64,000 nt of DNA, taken from contig OX388314.1 of the NCBI GenBank assembly GCA_947579605.1, forward strand, positions 27,806,948 to 27,870,947, given 5' to 3'. Each line of letters starts with the position of its first letter. The stretch's first letter is position 1. Under the pieces are notes generated by a model that was given only the letters and a program-made list of their open reading frames with translations, was not told where the DNA came from and did not search any database. Source of the stretch: Athripsodes cinereus (Eukaryota > Arthropoda > Insecta > Trichoptera > Leptoceridae). The translations under genes and the position numbers were made by a program. Of the stretch, positions 1-11,687 are shown one piece after another.

Positions 1-45
1 TCGGGTAGGCAGAGAGGACGAAACGCCCAATAGATCTATATTTTT
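1..45 (-). repeat. LINE 3'-end family 2, edge fragment
   Basis: The first bases read gtaggcagagaggac...aacgccca...gatct, the same block that lies in longer copies at 20.3, 26.5, 39.6 and 56.8 kb. In the complete copies this block encodes the last residues of a LINE ORF2. Only the edge is present here because the window begins inside it. Confidence 0.6.
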
Positions 46-895
46 TTTGTCTGAATAAATCAGATAAAGTTAAACTCTTTAGTTTCTATTGAAGATACGC
101 TACTGTTCTACAAACAAATACAGCGGAATACCTATCTTAGACTGTTCCGTAGTGTTACTACTACTGTCACCAAATCTCTTTCTCTCATTTATTACCGCAT
201 GTCACTCTTTGTACATGTGTACGATAGATGGTGCTGGAACTCAAATACCAAATAACTTATACCCTATAGTGCAAAGTACACACTGTATACATATAGATAC
301 ACACTCAATATAGAATAAAACATATATTTTATAATTTATTTTATAATATTATACCTGATTAATGTTACACTGTCTGTTCAACTGCTGTTTTTTATTATTC
401 CAATTGCTTTGTGTGTGTGTGTTTTTTTTCAAATCATTCCTTTGTATACAACTATACATGTACTGTATGTATAGAGAGTTTTAACATGTAAAAGGCTTAG
501 GCCGTTTATATCTGTAAATAAATAAATAAATAATGCAATACAATATTCCACCGACCGAATTTCCGCCCATTTTTAAATGTTTGGAGTAGACGACAAATCG
601 GTTTGTTTTAAATTGTTTACGTAGGCATTTTCCTCAAGTGCGATAGCCAGAAGACCAGCTGCTTATGAAAAACACACAAGCTGTCCTCCCGTGCCAAAAA
701 AAAAATAAGTCATTAAGTATGGGTGGCAAACTTCATCACTGAATTAAATAACGAAGCATGAGTTCGACATCTGTTGAGCATACATATTATGTCCACTAAC
801 AGCAACTATCTTTATGATTGTGGTTGGGGCTGTTGACAATCCATCGTTGATCGTCAACCTGGTCAGTTATTTCTGCAGATGAGGTGTCCACAACT
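46..895. other. No gene seen; AT-rich intergenic
   Basis: I see no open frame with recognisable protein content. There is a short (AAAT)n run near 519-535 and a fragment of the family-1 LINE repeat near 696-750 (it shares the gggtggcaaac block). Confidence 0.5.
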
Positions 896-1010
896 TTTAC
901 TACTACTACACCATCACGGCATATCCCACAAGTGGGGTAGCCAGCACAATAGCTGCATGTAATACTGGGTCTCTGTTGAGTAAAAATTTATATATTTTTA
1001 CTCAGGGAGA
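896..1010 (-). repeat. LINE 3'-end family 1 fragment
   Basis: An ACT-trinucleotide run followed by ccatcacggcatatcccac and agtggggtagccag is shared with roughly fifteen other places in the window on both strands. In the sense direction the unit ends with gccgtgatggtatag and a (TAG)n microsatellite, as expected of a LINE 3' end or of a SINE mobilised by one. Confidence 0.6.
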
Positions 1011-4000
1011 TGTAAAAAACCTGTAATGTGCGGAAACAATGTTAAACATAAGGGTGTTGAAGTTCTACAATCTAAGGATATGAAAGATAAATTCGTTTGG
1101 TTTTTATTCGCCCATCTTTCAACTCCCGTAATCTTGTTCTATTCTCTCAACAATTGCAGCGAATAGTACGTACGTACATAGAAGCAAAGATCAGATTGGC
1201 AGACATGACTGCTTTCAGCTTTCAACTTGGCGGTGCGACAGCTTTCCTGAGCTATATTATTGTTGGCAAATAGCAAATGCTGATGTACTCTCTGATCAAA
1301 ATCCCATTTTTCTCAAAAGCACCGAAAGCTTGATATCTTATCGGAAAAATAACGTCGCACGTTCGACTTTTGATGGAGTGTTTACGAAATTTTGTGGATT
1401 GCTGGAAATATTTATGTATGAAAATTCAAATATATTATTATTTCTATGCATTCATCGGCCTGCTTAATCTGTGTATTCTCTATGACTTCTGTGAATTTTT
1501 TAATTGGTTATTATGAAATATGTTTTACAAATCAAAATTTGTATTTTTGCTCCGTACCTGGTTCTTATAATAATCTGGAGTGCCAGATAAGTTTGCACTT
1601 TGCTTTCTCCACATTTACGCATGCAGATACCTTTTATGAAGACACGTTCTTGTTTTTGATTTTCCAGCTTGTTTTTCTGAAATTAATGCTTTTTTCCATG
1701 CTTTCTAAAAACTCGTGAATTTTGTCTTTATTATTTCAACATCCATTGCCACATCATAAAAATTAGATTTTTTTTCAATTTGATTATGAAAGTACCTAAT
1801 CTTTGAATCGGTTTCATGATTTCTACAACGATTTTCATATTCAATAAAAATATGCTGTTTGAGTATTTAACAGTCAACAAACAGTCAACACAGTACGTAT
1901 AACAACAATTAATATTACCTACATACATAATAGACCAAAAAAAGTACCCCTATATTACTACAATATGAAAATTCAAACCAACTAACACAAGACAAACATT
2001 GTTCTTCGTGTCGTGTTAAAATAAATGGTATTGCCAGTTTTAAAATATTTTCCATTTCTTAGGAAAGTATTTGTGAAATTGATCACGAGAGTTTGTGAAA
2101 TTGATATGTTTATTTTTTGAGCAAAGTCAAGTAAAATAAGACTAGTATTAAAATGAAGTGCTTTAAAACAATCAACTCTTAACATACAAAAAATGTTCAG
2201 ATACGAGTTGTCAAATACCGTTGGTGAAAATAATAATATATTTCCTCACAAATAAATCACATTGGTTTCAATAATTTCCACGAAAAAAAATGTCTACGAT
2301 TCCACTGCATCATTAAATTGCTTATAACACATTTTCTGTATGAGGGAGAAAGTGTTGGGGGTAGTTGGCACCACGCAGAGGGTAGGAAAGGTTTTCCTCA
2401 TCCCTTGTCGCAACCTCTCACCACCACCCTGATTCAGGTTCTGTTCGCCTTTACTTCCCATTACTTCAGAAAACCCTGTATTTTTTACCTTGATGCTTTC
2501 ATCGTATTTGCGCCAGTTGAATTCCGCCCATAGACTGCGTTACGAAATGTTTAAGAGTGTTTTAGTATCGAAACATGACAAATCAATTTGTAAATATGTA
2601 GGTATATTGTTAAGTACTTCCATTGGACTTTATTGGTCGAGAAACTACTTTCAGGAACTCCCACTTTCATAAAGGAGCTAATCTAAAGTGAATATTAGAT
2701 TTTTTTTTTATTTGAAATCAAAATACACGTGACAAAATACATGTAAAAGACAAAACATAAACAAATACATAATGTAGTCAAATAATTTAATTTCTCTTGC
2801 TTGATAACATTATAATTTTTAAGTTATACTATGTGATATGTAATACTTAGCTATTTTATTTATTATATTAATAAAATAAAATAAAGATGGATTGAGTCCA
2901 ATATGCCTTTGATGTTATCACCGTCTGAATCGAGATAATCGATTTGTCTAAAAGTTATCCACTATACAACACATCCCATTGGCTAAATAAAGTCTAATTA
3001 TTTATTTATTTAAAAATATTTTCCCAAGTTCATTTTTATCATTTAAACAAGCATATAAAAAACACTATTTATAGATTAGCCACACTAGCCTCATGGCTGT
3101 GTTGTGGCCGCAAAACAAACATACAATAATTAACAATAATACCTACAATTAGAATATCTCCAAAGTCTCTATGAGAACTTATATCGCGTTAGCGCAAATC
3201 GATATAAATATTTTTTATTTTATAACCTTCCTTACTAACCCGGTGTTTAATCCTTGTGGATGTTAACCGATTTCAAGGGATTTGCCTTGTCCGTTTTCCG
3301 GATATTTTTGAGATCATCAATTTTGTTAGAAATTCCGTAGAGATTATGTACCGACAAAACCGGTGTTTGTCGAACTTCTCTAATTCATAATAATAATAAT
3401 GTAGATCCAAATTCCGTTTATTATCTACATTCTCACCACAATTGTGAGATCAATCCAACAAATGTGTCTCAAAGGTGATGAATATTTTACAGAATGGATA
3501 TTGGTGAGTTTTTTTTTTATTTTATTTTTATTTTATAGTTTTCACAAACATATAGTTATTGCAATACATGGTTTAAGAAAGTATTTTTTTTTTATAAAAA
3601 GTGTGTAAAGGAGCGCAAACGCACGAAAAATACCTGTTTTGAATACGTGAATTCAATTTAGCTATTATTAAATCCATCTTCTTCAGTTATAATATGTCCA
3701 TTTTCATAGATGTTCAAAAATAATAAGATACAATAATTCCACCAACACACTCTACCTTTAGGATACAAGCAAAGGTATTGCATAATCTGAATTGATTGGT
3801 GTGTATAAGGGTTTATTTCAAATGCTGATTCATATTTTGAAAAAAAAATCATAAATTGAGTACCAAACCTGGATCACTCATTAGTGAGTATATAGCCTTT
3901 AAATATACAATTGAGCATAAAATAATTGAGATAATATTAATAAAACATTATTTATAAAATAAACTGAATCACATTGCTCTTTGTACTTTTTAAATCATCG

Positions 4001-5234
4001 ATGAGGTATTGATATGCTACTTATTCCTAAATATTGAGTATCCAAATGGAAAAAGGCAGTATGTTAATTTTACTAGGTATTTCAGTTATGGGTGATTCCA
4101 CAATCGTAATTTTGGCAGTGGCGTATCAAAGGTCTTTATACTGGGTAAGCCCACTCTAAATAATGAACAGTTATAAATTAGTTGTTAAATAATATGTAAA
4201 TATAATGTATTGGTATAATAAGAAAAAAATAGTCTTGTTTCATCACTTAGCGATTTTATGGTAAAAAAAAAAACAAAAAAAATATATAATTTGATTTATA
4301 TTTATAAAGTGATCTCAAATATTTTCCAATCCAAGAATTGACAACGCTCAATGTAACATAAGCTTATGATCAAATTAGAGCCAATGCATTCAACACACTA
4401 TGATCGTTGAAACAAGCTCAGCTTATGGCTTCATAATTTTGCCCTTTAGTACGAGAACGAGTCAAAAAAATAAGCCTTGTATGATACAATGAGTGTTGTG
4501 AAACAAAGTTGCAGTTGTCAGGTTAGTTTGACGTTTCGGACGACATCGTGGCTAATGGTTATTGAAATCATATCGAGTTCACATGGTGAACGATTGCGCA
4601 TGCTATTTAAAATGATCCCACTGTTAACTGCAATTTAATCATTTTTAACATTTAATTTCAAGTAGTTTTTCGAATGTTTCGTGATTAACACTTTGAAATT
4701 CCATATTTATTATCAATTTAAAAATAAATCCTTTTAAAATTCGAAATTTCGGCTTGTATGGAAAAGACGCCACTGGTATAAAGAGGTTAATTTTTTTTAT
4801 GATAAACTGACCGCCATGTTCTCATTCTACGAAATAATCACTAGTTTACGAGTGATCAAGGGTATTAATTTATTGCGAAGCACACTTTGAAAACCCTTTC
4901 CACACACATAAGCGAGTGTATTTTTTTTTTCTTTTTTTTTGTACATGCCTAACAACAAATAATAAAAATAATACCGTGGATAATGCTTGAAACATTTTGT
5001 CAAAGAAATCTGAGGCTTATTGGATTCTACGAGACGGAAAACTAAGTGGATTACTTTGTATACTTACCCTCATCGCTCCATACGTGAAACATGAGGATGA
5101 CTTTTACCTCGCAAAGTTCATGCAGTCATATTTTTATCTTTTTCGATTGTCAAAATTAAGCTTTCGTGGACTAAGTAAATTGAGATGAATGAGTTCATCG
5201 AACGACATGTTGTTGAATTTCTTTTATATCCAGC
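1011..5234. other. No gene seen; AT-rich with old repeat scraps
   Basis: No coding region can be supported. Around 3081-3110 there is a block (ccacactagcctcatggctg...) whose reverse complement recurs near 34490-34520 next to an (ATT)n tail, so both are copies of one old repeat. The block near 4680-4780 resembles sequence near 53090-53160 on the other strand. Confidence 0.45.
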
Positions 5235-5560
5235 CGTTCCAAGCCGTGGAGCACCTGGCGTAGAATTGGTTTCCCACTCTTGTCCGTCAGTTTTTGAGTG
5301 TCCTGTAAAAGGCAGGTGTTCGAAAAAATACTAATATTTTACATCTCAATTTAAGTGATGGCATTTGCCACCCATCCTGAATGTCTTTACTTTTTGTTGG
5401 CACAGAGAAGACGGCTTGCACGTTTATTACATGAAGTTGTTGGCTACCCTACTTGTGGCTTATGCTGTGATAGTGTAGTATAATAGTAGTAGTAATTTCC
5501 AGTGAAGAATAGGCCTCCCACTATTTAAATCTTAAAATTTTAGAGTGTACTGTAAAAGGC
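5235..5560 (+). repeat. LINE 3'-end family 1 copies (sense orientation)
   Basis: The unit runs through tgagtgtcctgtaaaaggca, a cacccatcctgaatg block and ggctaccctacttgtggc, and ends in tgtgatagtgtag followed by an AGT microsatellite at about 5470-5490. A second partial copy (gtgtactgtaaaaggcaagt) follows at about 5540-5564 and is the site where an RTE-like element inserted. Confidence 0.65.
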
Positions 5561-5564
5561 AAGT

Positions 5565-5818
5565 CATCATCATCATCATCGCCCTCAACGCTCCTCTCGG
5601 GAGCACAGGGCAGAAACCAGCCTCCTCCATTCAGAGCGTCTCTGTGCCAATTGCGTCACCTCATTCCACGACATTCCTTGCGCTCTGAAATCGTTGTCAT
5701 AGGAACGGTGTATTGTGAAAGAGGGACGCCCGGGCCGACGGAACCCCTGCACACGGAAGAACAGTGCTCTTTTTGGCCAACTATCACTAGGCATTTGTGA
5801 AGAACATTGATTCTCCAA
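5565..5818 (-). mobile_element. RTE-like LINE group A, 5'-truncated C-terminal fragment
   Basis: The minus strand encodes the last ~70 residues of a LINE ORF2. It starts near MPSDSWPKRALFF, then RRPGRPSFT, and ends in the shared C-terminus LAQRRSEWRRLVSALCSREE before a stop. A (GATGAT)n tail follows directly (5565-5583 on the plus strand). The first ~8 residues (up to SSQ) do not match the other copies. The 8-mer aggcaagt occurs at 5557-5564 and again at 5838-5845 and may be the target duplication, though about 20 bases before the right copy are unexplained. Clade assignment to RTE rests on the ORF end lying next to a short tandem-repeat tail. Confidence 0.75.
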
Positions 5819-5923
5819 TATCTAAACTAATTAATGTAGGCAAGTAGGTATATATGTTACATGTATCTAAATCTAAGCATATATGTAAATAAATTATCAC
5901 GAGATAATCTCTTTTCGAAGTTG

Positions 5924-6182
5924 CACTGAGAAAAATACTCAAAACGAATCATTGGTACGGTACTATCAGGTTAGGACCATAGATCGTACAAACGATTCAT
6001 TGGTATAAATCTATAATATTAACTCTTCGCAAACAAATCATTGGTAAATTTACCAACAACTTGTTTGCGAAGAGTTAATATTATAGATTCGTACTAATGA
6101 ATCGTTTGTACGATCTCTGGTCCTAATCTGATAGTACGTACCAATGATTCGTTGTGAAATTTCGTTAGTATTTTTCTCAGTG
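5924..6182. mobile_element. Palindromic MITE, ends cactgagaaaaat
   Basis: Nearly the whole 259 bp folds into one hairpin. The left arm (5924-6045) is repeated as its reverse complement in 6060-6182, meeting at ggtaaatttacc. Both ends read cactgagaaaaatact inward. The same end and about 150 bp of arm, including cgaatcattggtacgtacta, recur at 58403-58580, so this is a foldback derivative of the longer element there. Target duplication is not clear. It carries repeated attggta motifs that could be subterminal transposase-binding sites, which is inference. Confidence 0.8.
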
Positions 6183-7195
6183 TGAGTCATTGAAATTTAA
6201 TGTTTTATTTATATTTATGTTTTTGTTACCTATGAGAAAAAAATGTGTTAAAAATTTAAGAATAAAAAAAATAACACTGATGACCTTTTACCACATAGGT
6301 CAATGATAATTAATTGTTGCAATGTGTGTGTGGGCACGAAGAGGATGATTTGTATGTTTTTTATAGGTATGCAGCCGGCCCGTTGGCTATCCCAGTTATG
6401 TAATATGCCGCGATTGTATGAATGACACAAAATAAGGACTGTGTATGAATTAATGAAAATAAACCGTACGATCTTCATAAAGGTCAAAACATATTCATAA
6501 CTTTAATCTATTGGGTTAGACGGTAATTCTTTCGTGAGAATTTATTTCACGTGGTCAAACCATGTAGTTCTCGAACTCTGTCGCTTTCTTACATCACTTT
6601 TTTCATTAAAATATATTTTCTTTAATATCCTTTCGCCATCCATTCGAGAATCCTGATAATATTCTTTTCTTTTTGAGATACACAATAATATGGAGAATTA
6701 ATCTCACAATCATGCAATGATTGTGGTTAAAATATAACAAAAGACATTTGGATCTATATATTAATAATACACTTTGTTCGCTTTCCTTTCATCGTTCATT
6801 CATTTTCCACCCATTCTTGCTTTCTTTCCTTCCATTCGTTCAGATAAATACACTCTCCTCTCTATCCTTTCATCATACATTTTGTTCTGCATATCCTATA
6901 TATTGCAAGTTATCGCACCCGCTTATTCTCTTAATGTTCTCACCATGCAAGATGTAAATATGTACAATGTGTTATTCCAATTCCGAATGGAAATATTTAA
7001 ATAGAGACCTTAAAAGGGAAAAAATAATAATTTAAATTGCAATTCCTATGAGTTCGGTATGACATGTGAAGAGGAAAGAACAAAAATACATTATGTCATA
7101 AAATTAAGTAGGTACAAAAAAGTCATAGATGAAGATGTCATCGAAGTTTATAAGAGAGACTATCGGAGCTTTCGGCATATCGCCCTGTAGCAATT
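6183..7195. other. No gene seen
   Basis: AT-rich and pyrimidine-rich stretches. Two overlapping short open frames near 6720-7000 come from a C/T-rich block with tttcat repeats and show no protein-like composition. Confidence 0.45.
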
Positions 7196-7204
7196 AATAA
7201 TTAC

Positions 7205-7350
7205 ACAAAGGGCACCTCCCGTCAGGGTTTCAGATTCAACTCCCGTCCGGGGCATTGCCATCCATATACGGCAGTTTCATGTATTAAATTAACTTACTTA
7301 ACCTCATACAATGGTTAATAGTAAAAATTACTATAAATAAAACGCTTATT
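7205..7350 (+). repeat. tRNA-derived SINE, 3' part
   Basis: The block ttcaactcccgtccggggca resembles a polymerase III B box and T-arm, and is followed by gcagtttcatgt and taacctcatacaatggttaa. The same order of blocks is found at 24375-24450 and 24912-24935. The 5' part with the A box is not recognisable. Confidence 0.5.
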
Positions 7351-7414
7351 CATAAACATATAAATAAATGTTTTTTGATGAACACTGTAAACTTTACAAA
7401 TTAAATTTATTCAC

Positions 7415-7550
7415 CTCAAACGCTTTCGCCAAGGCTTCTGCTTGCATCATCAGGAGGGCTTATTTAGTAATTGCAATGTGATTTTATTGATCGCGAGACG
7501 GCTTCCAAGAGCTTCCGCTCTCCTGATGCGAGTGGAAGCTCTTGTATAGT
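7415..7550 (-). ncRNA. Hammerhead-ribozyme-like motifs (three, degenerate)
   Basis: On the minus strand 7453-7418 reads CTGATGA, then TG-CAAG...CTTG-GC, then GAA and AGCGTT. Those are the parts of a hammerhead: core, stem II, GAA and a self-complementary stem III. To its right, 7495-7550 holds a short palindrome made of two inverted copies of a related motif (gagcggaagctctt type, also at 18.9 kb). All three are degenerate and no flanking ORF is left. The interpretation is inference from motif architecture. Confidence 0.4.
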
Positions 7551-7559
7551 TGATGTAGT

Positions 7560-9420
7560 CGTAGAAAATATCATTTGCATCATCTTCGACATGAAAGTTT
7601 TTTTTCATAATTTTGGATAACACAAAAATATGTCAGTTTTTTCCAGGTTGAGCAGAATATGGAAGCTTTCTTACAGTGAGGTCAATGGGAGCTGATACAA
7701 TTCTCGAAGTAGAAAAATATATTTTTGTGGCATTCAACTTTTTGAAAAATCACTCCGCAAACTGAAAAATAAGAAAAATGATATTATTTTGATGAAGAGT
7801 AGACAATATCTATAGTACCTAATATCATTGGGAATTATGATTAAAATAATATTATTATTTTTTTGACAAAGGTCTCCTGGACACTCTGTCAGCAGTTATT
7901 ATTATTAGAAGAAGAAGAAATAAGGCATCTACATTTTTTTTTAATATTATTTAAAAGAGAAAAGGGTCCCTTTTGTGCAAACTCATTTTATGGAAAAATA
8001 TGTCACTGAATAGCTGATGAAGGTACACCTATGCTTCTCATCACGAATAGGTTTAAAATAAGCAGGAACATAAGCTTTTATACTCTTCACTCATATTCCG
8101 AGCACGCACATTTAAAAAAAAATACTGTTGATAATTTTATAGCAATGTTTCACCCGTCATTCTTAGGACACTCTATAACTTTTTAGAAAAGTGTGCGAGA
8201 ACTATTTTATTCCGGGATATCAATGATTTGTCAAAAAAAAAAATACAAATAAATTCAATGTCCTTTTAAATTTGTAAATTTATTTGAAAAGTTTCAACAA
8301 ACAGGATGAGATAAAATAAATAATAATAATAAATAATAAACAGAGCTTTGATATTTTGTATGAGATGGAAGTCAGTCACTGAGCTTTTCGGAATAAGTAG
8401 GTATGATAATTTTATATTTTAAACTTCTCGTTGTTTTTAAAAAACATCCTGGACAGGTACAACAAAGTTCAAAGAGGAAATTGTGATATAATTGGCTACT
8501 ATTTATATTCAGAAATTAAATAGTAACTATACGGAAGAGTCTAATGGAGTGGAGACCGAGAAATCACACTCAGTGTATGAGAAGTTTTATATTTATTTAA
8601 TCATCATAATATTAAACATTTCATTGGTTGGCTGAAAAATATTATTGCCCTCAAGCAATGAACTCATGATTTTTTGATCAACAAAATCTTATAATTATCA
8701 TTTAGGTTAGGATGGGATAATTGAATGTATTGGTTTAAAATAGATCTATATTTCAATTATTGGAAACAGATGGTTCAGAATCTGATAATACATACGGGAA
8801 GAAACGGAGAAAGATTTTATTATAAAGTGGAAGAATAGGGTTTCCAATGAAGAAGTATGATGATAATGATGATGGTGAATTTCATCTGAATATTTATTAT
8901 TTATAAATTATTATGTTTCAAAGATTAATTAAACGGTCAACAACAGGTGTTATTCCTCTCGTTTGATCCTTGAAGCAGTACTGAAAATAGGTATTTCCGC
9001 AGAGGGTCGGAGTTGGTCCTTATACCTACCCAGTCTGAGCACAGCACAGTACAGTATGGCAACTCACCCGTGATGACCTAAATAATAAAAGCTTATTAGG
9101 TATATAATAATACTACCTACTTTATACTACCACCGCGTCACCCTCAAAATGTTCATCATAATCACCAATATTCTCTCCTTTTATACCTTACCATAGCGAT
9201 AATAATAATGATATAACGTATAGGTATCTATTGAATTTTTATTTTGATCACCCTCAAATGGTTTTATAATCATACTTACGTACACTAAACAACCAGTGAC
9301 TATTTAAATCCATCCCCGTATAACAATTACGCCATCAGTTTAGTAATTTTTTAAAAACACTCATTTTATGACACTCGAAACAAATAAGTCACCGTCTCAA
9401 CACTTTTTGCTACTCGGCAA
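7560..9420. other. No gene seen
   Basis: AT-rich sequence with simple repeats (GAA run near 7907-7917, AAT runs near 8317-8336, GAT near 8860-8875). No coding region or recognisable element. Confidence 0.45.
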
Positions 9421-9426
9421 CTGAAA

Positions 9427-9660
9427 ATGGACAACTTTAGTTACAGATTTTATTTAGTTTCCGCAGTTATACTATACTATTCCATCACGATGTTTCCCAC
9501 AATTGGGGTAGCCAGCAGAGCAGTCGCATGTTATAAACAAGCTATCCTCTGTGTGCGAATAAAAGAATATTCAGGATGGGTTGTATACCTCATCGCTAAA
9601 TTTATGATGGGAATATTTTTTCGAACACAATACTTGAAAATTTACGGAAAAGAATGAGAA
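9427..9660 (-). repeat. LINE 3'-end family 1 copy
   Basis: In reverse complement this matches the family-1 order of blocks: tcgaacac... near 9620, ggatgggttgtatacctcatcgctaaattt near 9575-9603, and catcacgatgtttcccac near 9483-9500 at the (TAG)n end. A 76-residue open frame across it is not conserved among the copies and I do not call it a gene. Confidence 0.6.
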
Positions 9661-9784
9661 ACCTATTATTTGTCAAGTTCTTCACGATGTACCACAATTC
9701 CACTTATACTAAGCCTCACACAGACACAAACTGTAGTAACATATATGATACTGCGACTAGAATCTATAAACATAATATTATTTT

Positions 9785-9845
9785 CTTAGTTGGAAGATAT
9801 CGCGCTTCTGCGATAAACTCGCCCATTGCAAAAATTTATTTGTCT
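9785..9845 (+). repeat. Interspersed repeat V fragment (gcgataaactcgccc)
   Basis: Shares the block tggaagatatcgcgcttctg and gcgataaactcgccc with copies at 22.9, 23.9, 25.5, 33.0 and 39.3 kb. Longer copies end in a (TAAA)n tail, typical of a SINE or LINE 3' end. A TTA/ATT run at 9898-9916 follows after unrelated sequence. Confidence 0.55.
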
Positions 9846-10326
9846 GGTTCTACAATATTTATATTTTAATAATGTTTGTTTTTTTGTGCAATAAAGATTT
9901 TTATTATTATTATTATTTTGCGACTTTTATGACAGTCACCACGACGGTATTTAGTTTTATGAATCGGTTTATCTTCATATATGTCTAGTGATGTCAGATT
10001 TACAAAATTGTCAAAGATTGCTCTGGCATTCAGAACCAGAGACAAAAGGGGCATAAAGTAGCAGATTTTTTGACAAAAACTTTTTAATAATATCAATGGG
10101 ACTTGATGGAGTTGACTGTTGAAAGACATATTATCCATCTATATTAATCATCACCATACATCTCTCATCAATGAATTATCCAGAGAATTATCATCCTCAT
10201 TTACATAATAAATCCTCTCCGCGCTTTAATAAATAAATAATTCAGGATGGGAGGCATTTTACTTAATTCCTTCTGAATTTTAAAGAATGCAAGATTTTAA
10301 ATTGTTATACTTCTAACAAGACACTG

Positions 10327-10484
10327 GAAAACTAATTCATTCACCGCCCTTAACGCTCCTCTCGGGAGCAAAAACCAACCTCCTCCATTCAGAGCGTCTC
10401 TGCTCCAATTGCGTCACCTCTTTCCACGACATTCATTGCTTTCTGATGTCATTGTCATTGGAACGGTGTATTGTGAAAACTAAT
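10327..10484 (-). mobile_element. RTE-like LINE group A, short copy with target duplication
   Basis: A 138-bp piece (10337-10474) of the group A C-terminus on the minus strand, lying between exact 10-bp direct repeats gaaaactaat at 10327-10336 and 10475-10484. It covers the region coding SFTI...QLAQRRSEWRRL in other copies, with a deletion within gggagcacagggcag and a lost (GAT)n tail. The duplication shows it is a complete, severely 5'-truncated insertion. Confidence 0.8.
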
Positions 10485-10559
10485 ACACAAACATTAATCA
10501 ATAAAAAAAACAATATTGCATAGTTTTGTAGAATCTCTTCAAGGCTTTTCGTATATATA

Positions 10560-10861
10560 TGTAAAGAAAACCACCTACCTACTCATAGGAGTGATTTCCT
10601 TTAGTGTATTTATTTGAATTTAGAATTTTTGTTTTGACAGTTGGTAAAATAATTTTGTTTGTAATTTTGTGTTAGTTTTGAAAGACCTGAAGTAAAGACT
10701 TTAAATGTTGTTTTTTTGATATTATTTCAGGTAATTGTTTTATTATTGTTTATTTTATTTTTAGTAATATTTAGTTTCTTTAGTTTAAATAATGTTTTTA
10801 ATAAATTTTTGATATTATTTCAGAAAAACACTGATTGCTTTATTTCAAGTATAAACTTACA
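10560..10861 (+). repeat. 5' LTR
   Basis: It runs from TGTAAAG to CTTACA and pairs with 14884-15185. Inside, 10702-10714 is the exact reverse complement of the leader at 10866-10878, which may mark the 5' end of the R region if the element self-primes. No convincing TATA box, initiator or polyadenylation signal stands out in this AT-rich sequence. Confidence 0.95.
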
Positions 10862-10896
10862 TTATAAAACAACATTTATTGATAATATTTAACAAC
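10862..10896 (+). promoter_or_regulatory. Leader with putative self-priming site
   Basis: Only 35 nt lie between the 5' LTR and the gag ATG. There is no TGG-starting complement of a tRNA 3' end. Positions 10866-10878 (aaaacaacattta) are perfectly complementary to 10702-10714 within the LTR, 13 of 13 pairs. This placement, 4 nt after the LTR, is where a primer-binding site belongs. In Tf1 and related Ty3/Gypsy elements the transcript's own 5' end pairs here and is cleaved by RNase H to give the primer. The same mechanism is inferred here. Confidence 0.6.
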
Positions 10897-11685
10897 ATGG
10901 ATAAACTAAATGAAACGTTGGAAAAACTGTTAACAAAATTAGTTGAAGATAAGCAAACAAAATATGAAAATCCAAATTTGGGAAAAATTGCAGAGAAATT
11001 CATGATTGAAAAATTTACAGGCAGAAATACAAATGCATGCCAGTGGATGAAAGATTTTAATTTAGAATGTAAACGATTTCAAATCGAGGATGATATAAAA
11101 AAAATTGAAATATTAAAAGCCTTTTTGGAATACTCCAGTCAAGATTGGTACAGCTGTATGTTGATTAAACATACAGTGGAATCGAGATGGGAAGACTGGG
11201 AAAAAAGTTTTTGCGTGACTTTTGAAAACAAAGGATGGTCACCTATTAGATACGCTCTCGCTTTTAAATATCAAACAGGCCCGTTAATTGAGTATGCTTT
11301 AAAAAAAGAAAAATTATTGCTGAGAGTGAGAAAATCAATTGATACTGGGACACTTGTAGACCTCATAGCATTTGGCCTACCAAATTATGTGGCTGATAAA
11401 ATTGATAGAGAAGCTTTACAAGGAACGGAAGATCTATACAATGCATTAGGAAAATTAGAATATCTTGTTGGGAAGAATAAATATGTTAAAAAATGTGTTT
11501 CATATCCTGACACTCAATTAAATAAAAATGAATACAAAAAACCATGCAAAATCTGTGCTAATGAGAAAAAAGGAAAACGTTACCATTCTGAAGAAAATTG
11601 CTGGTTTAAAAGTCAAAATTCTATTGTAACTGTAAATAACTCAGAATTGGAAATAGAATTGAATGAAAAGAATCCAAAAAACTAG
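10897..11685 (+). CDS. gag: Gag polyprotein
   Basis: 262 residues from the first in-frame ATG (MDKLNETLEKLL...). The frame is open a few codons upstream but only through a TTG. The protein would assemble the particle that packages element RNA. Residues ~25-190 look like a retrotransposon capsid: a charged helical stretch (EKFTGRN...WMKDFNLECKRF), then EYSSQDWY and a WEDW...F segment. Near the C-terminus lies one zinc knuckle of unusual spacing, C-x2-C-x9-H-x4-C (CKIC...H...C). The final codons AAA AAC come just before the TAG stop and form part of a slippery heptamer. Short for a Gag but comparable with other small insect Ty3/Gypsy elements. No internal stops. Confidence 0.9.
   Translation: MDKLNETLEKLLTKLVEDKQTKYENPNLGKIAEKFMIEKFTGRNTNACQWMKDFNLECKRFQIEDDIKKIEILKAFLEYSSQDWYSCMLIKHTVESRWEDWEKSFCVTFENKGWSPIRYALAFKYQTGPLIEYALKKEKLLLRVRKSIDTGTLVDLIAFGLPNYVADKIDREALQGTEDLYNALGKLEYLVGKNKYVKKCVSYPDTQLNKNEYKKPCKICANEKKGKRYHSEENCWFKSQNSIVTVNNSELEIELNEKNPKN
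11676..11682 (+). promoter_or_regulatory. -1 ribosomal frameshift slippery heptamer A AAA AAC
   Basis: The gag frame reads CCA AAA AAC TAG, so the heptamer A_AAA_AAC (11676-11682) is in the exact phase needed for simultaneous tRNA slippage. It is immediately followed by the gag stop. Slipping back one base leads through CTA GAT directly into the pol ATG frame with no stop. This heptamer type is a proven -1 site in several retroviruses. A downstream pseudoknot is not obvious by eye. The alternative is re-initiation at the pol ATG, 2 nt after the gag stop. Confidence 0.8.
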
Positions 11686-11687
11686 AT

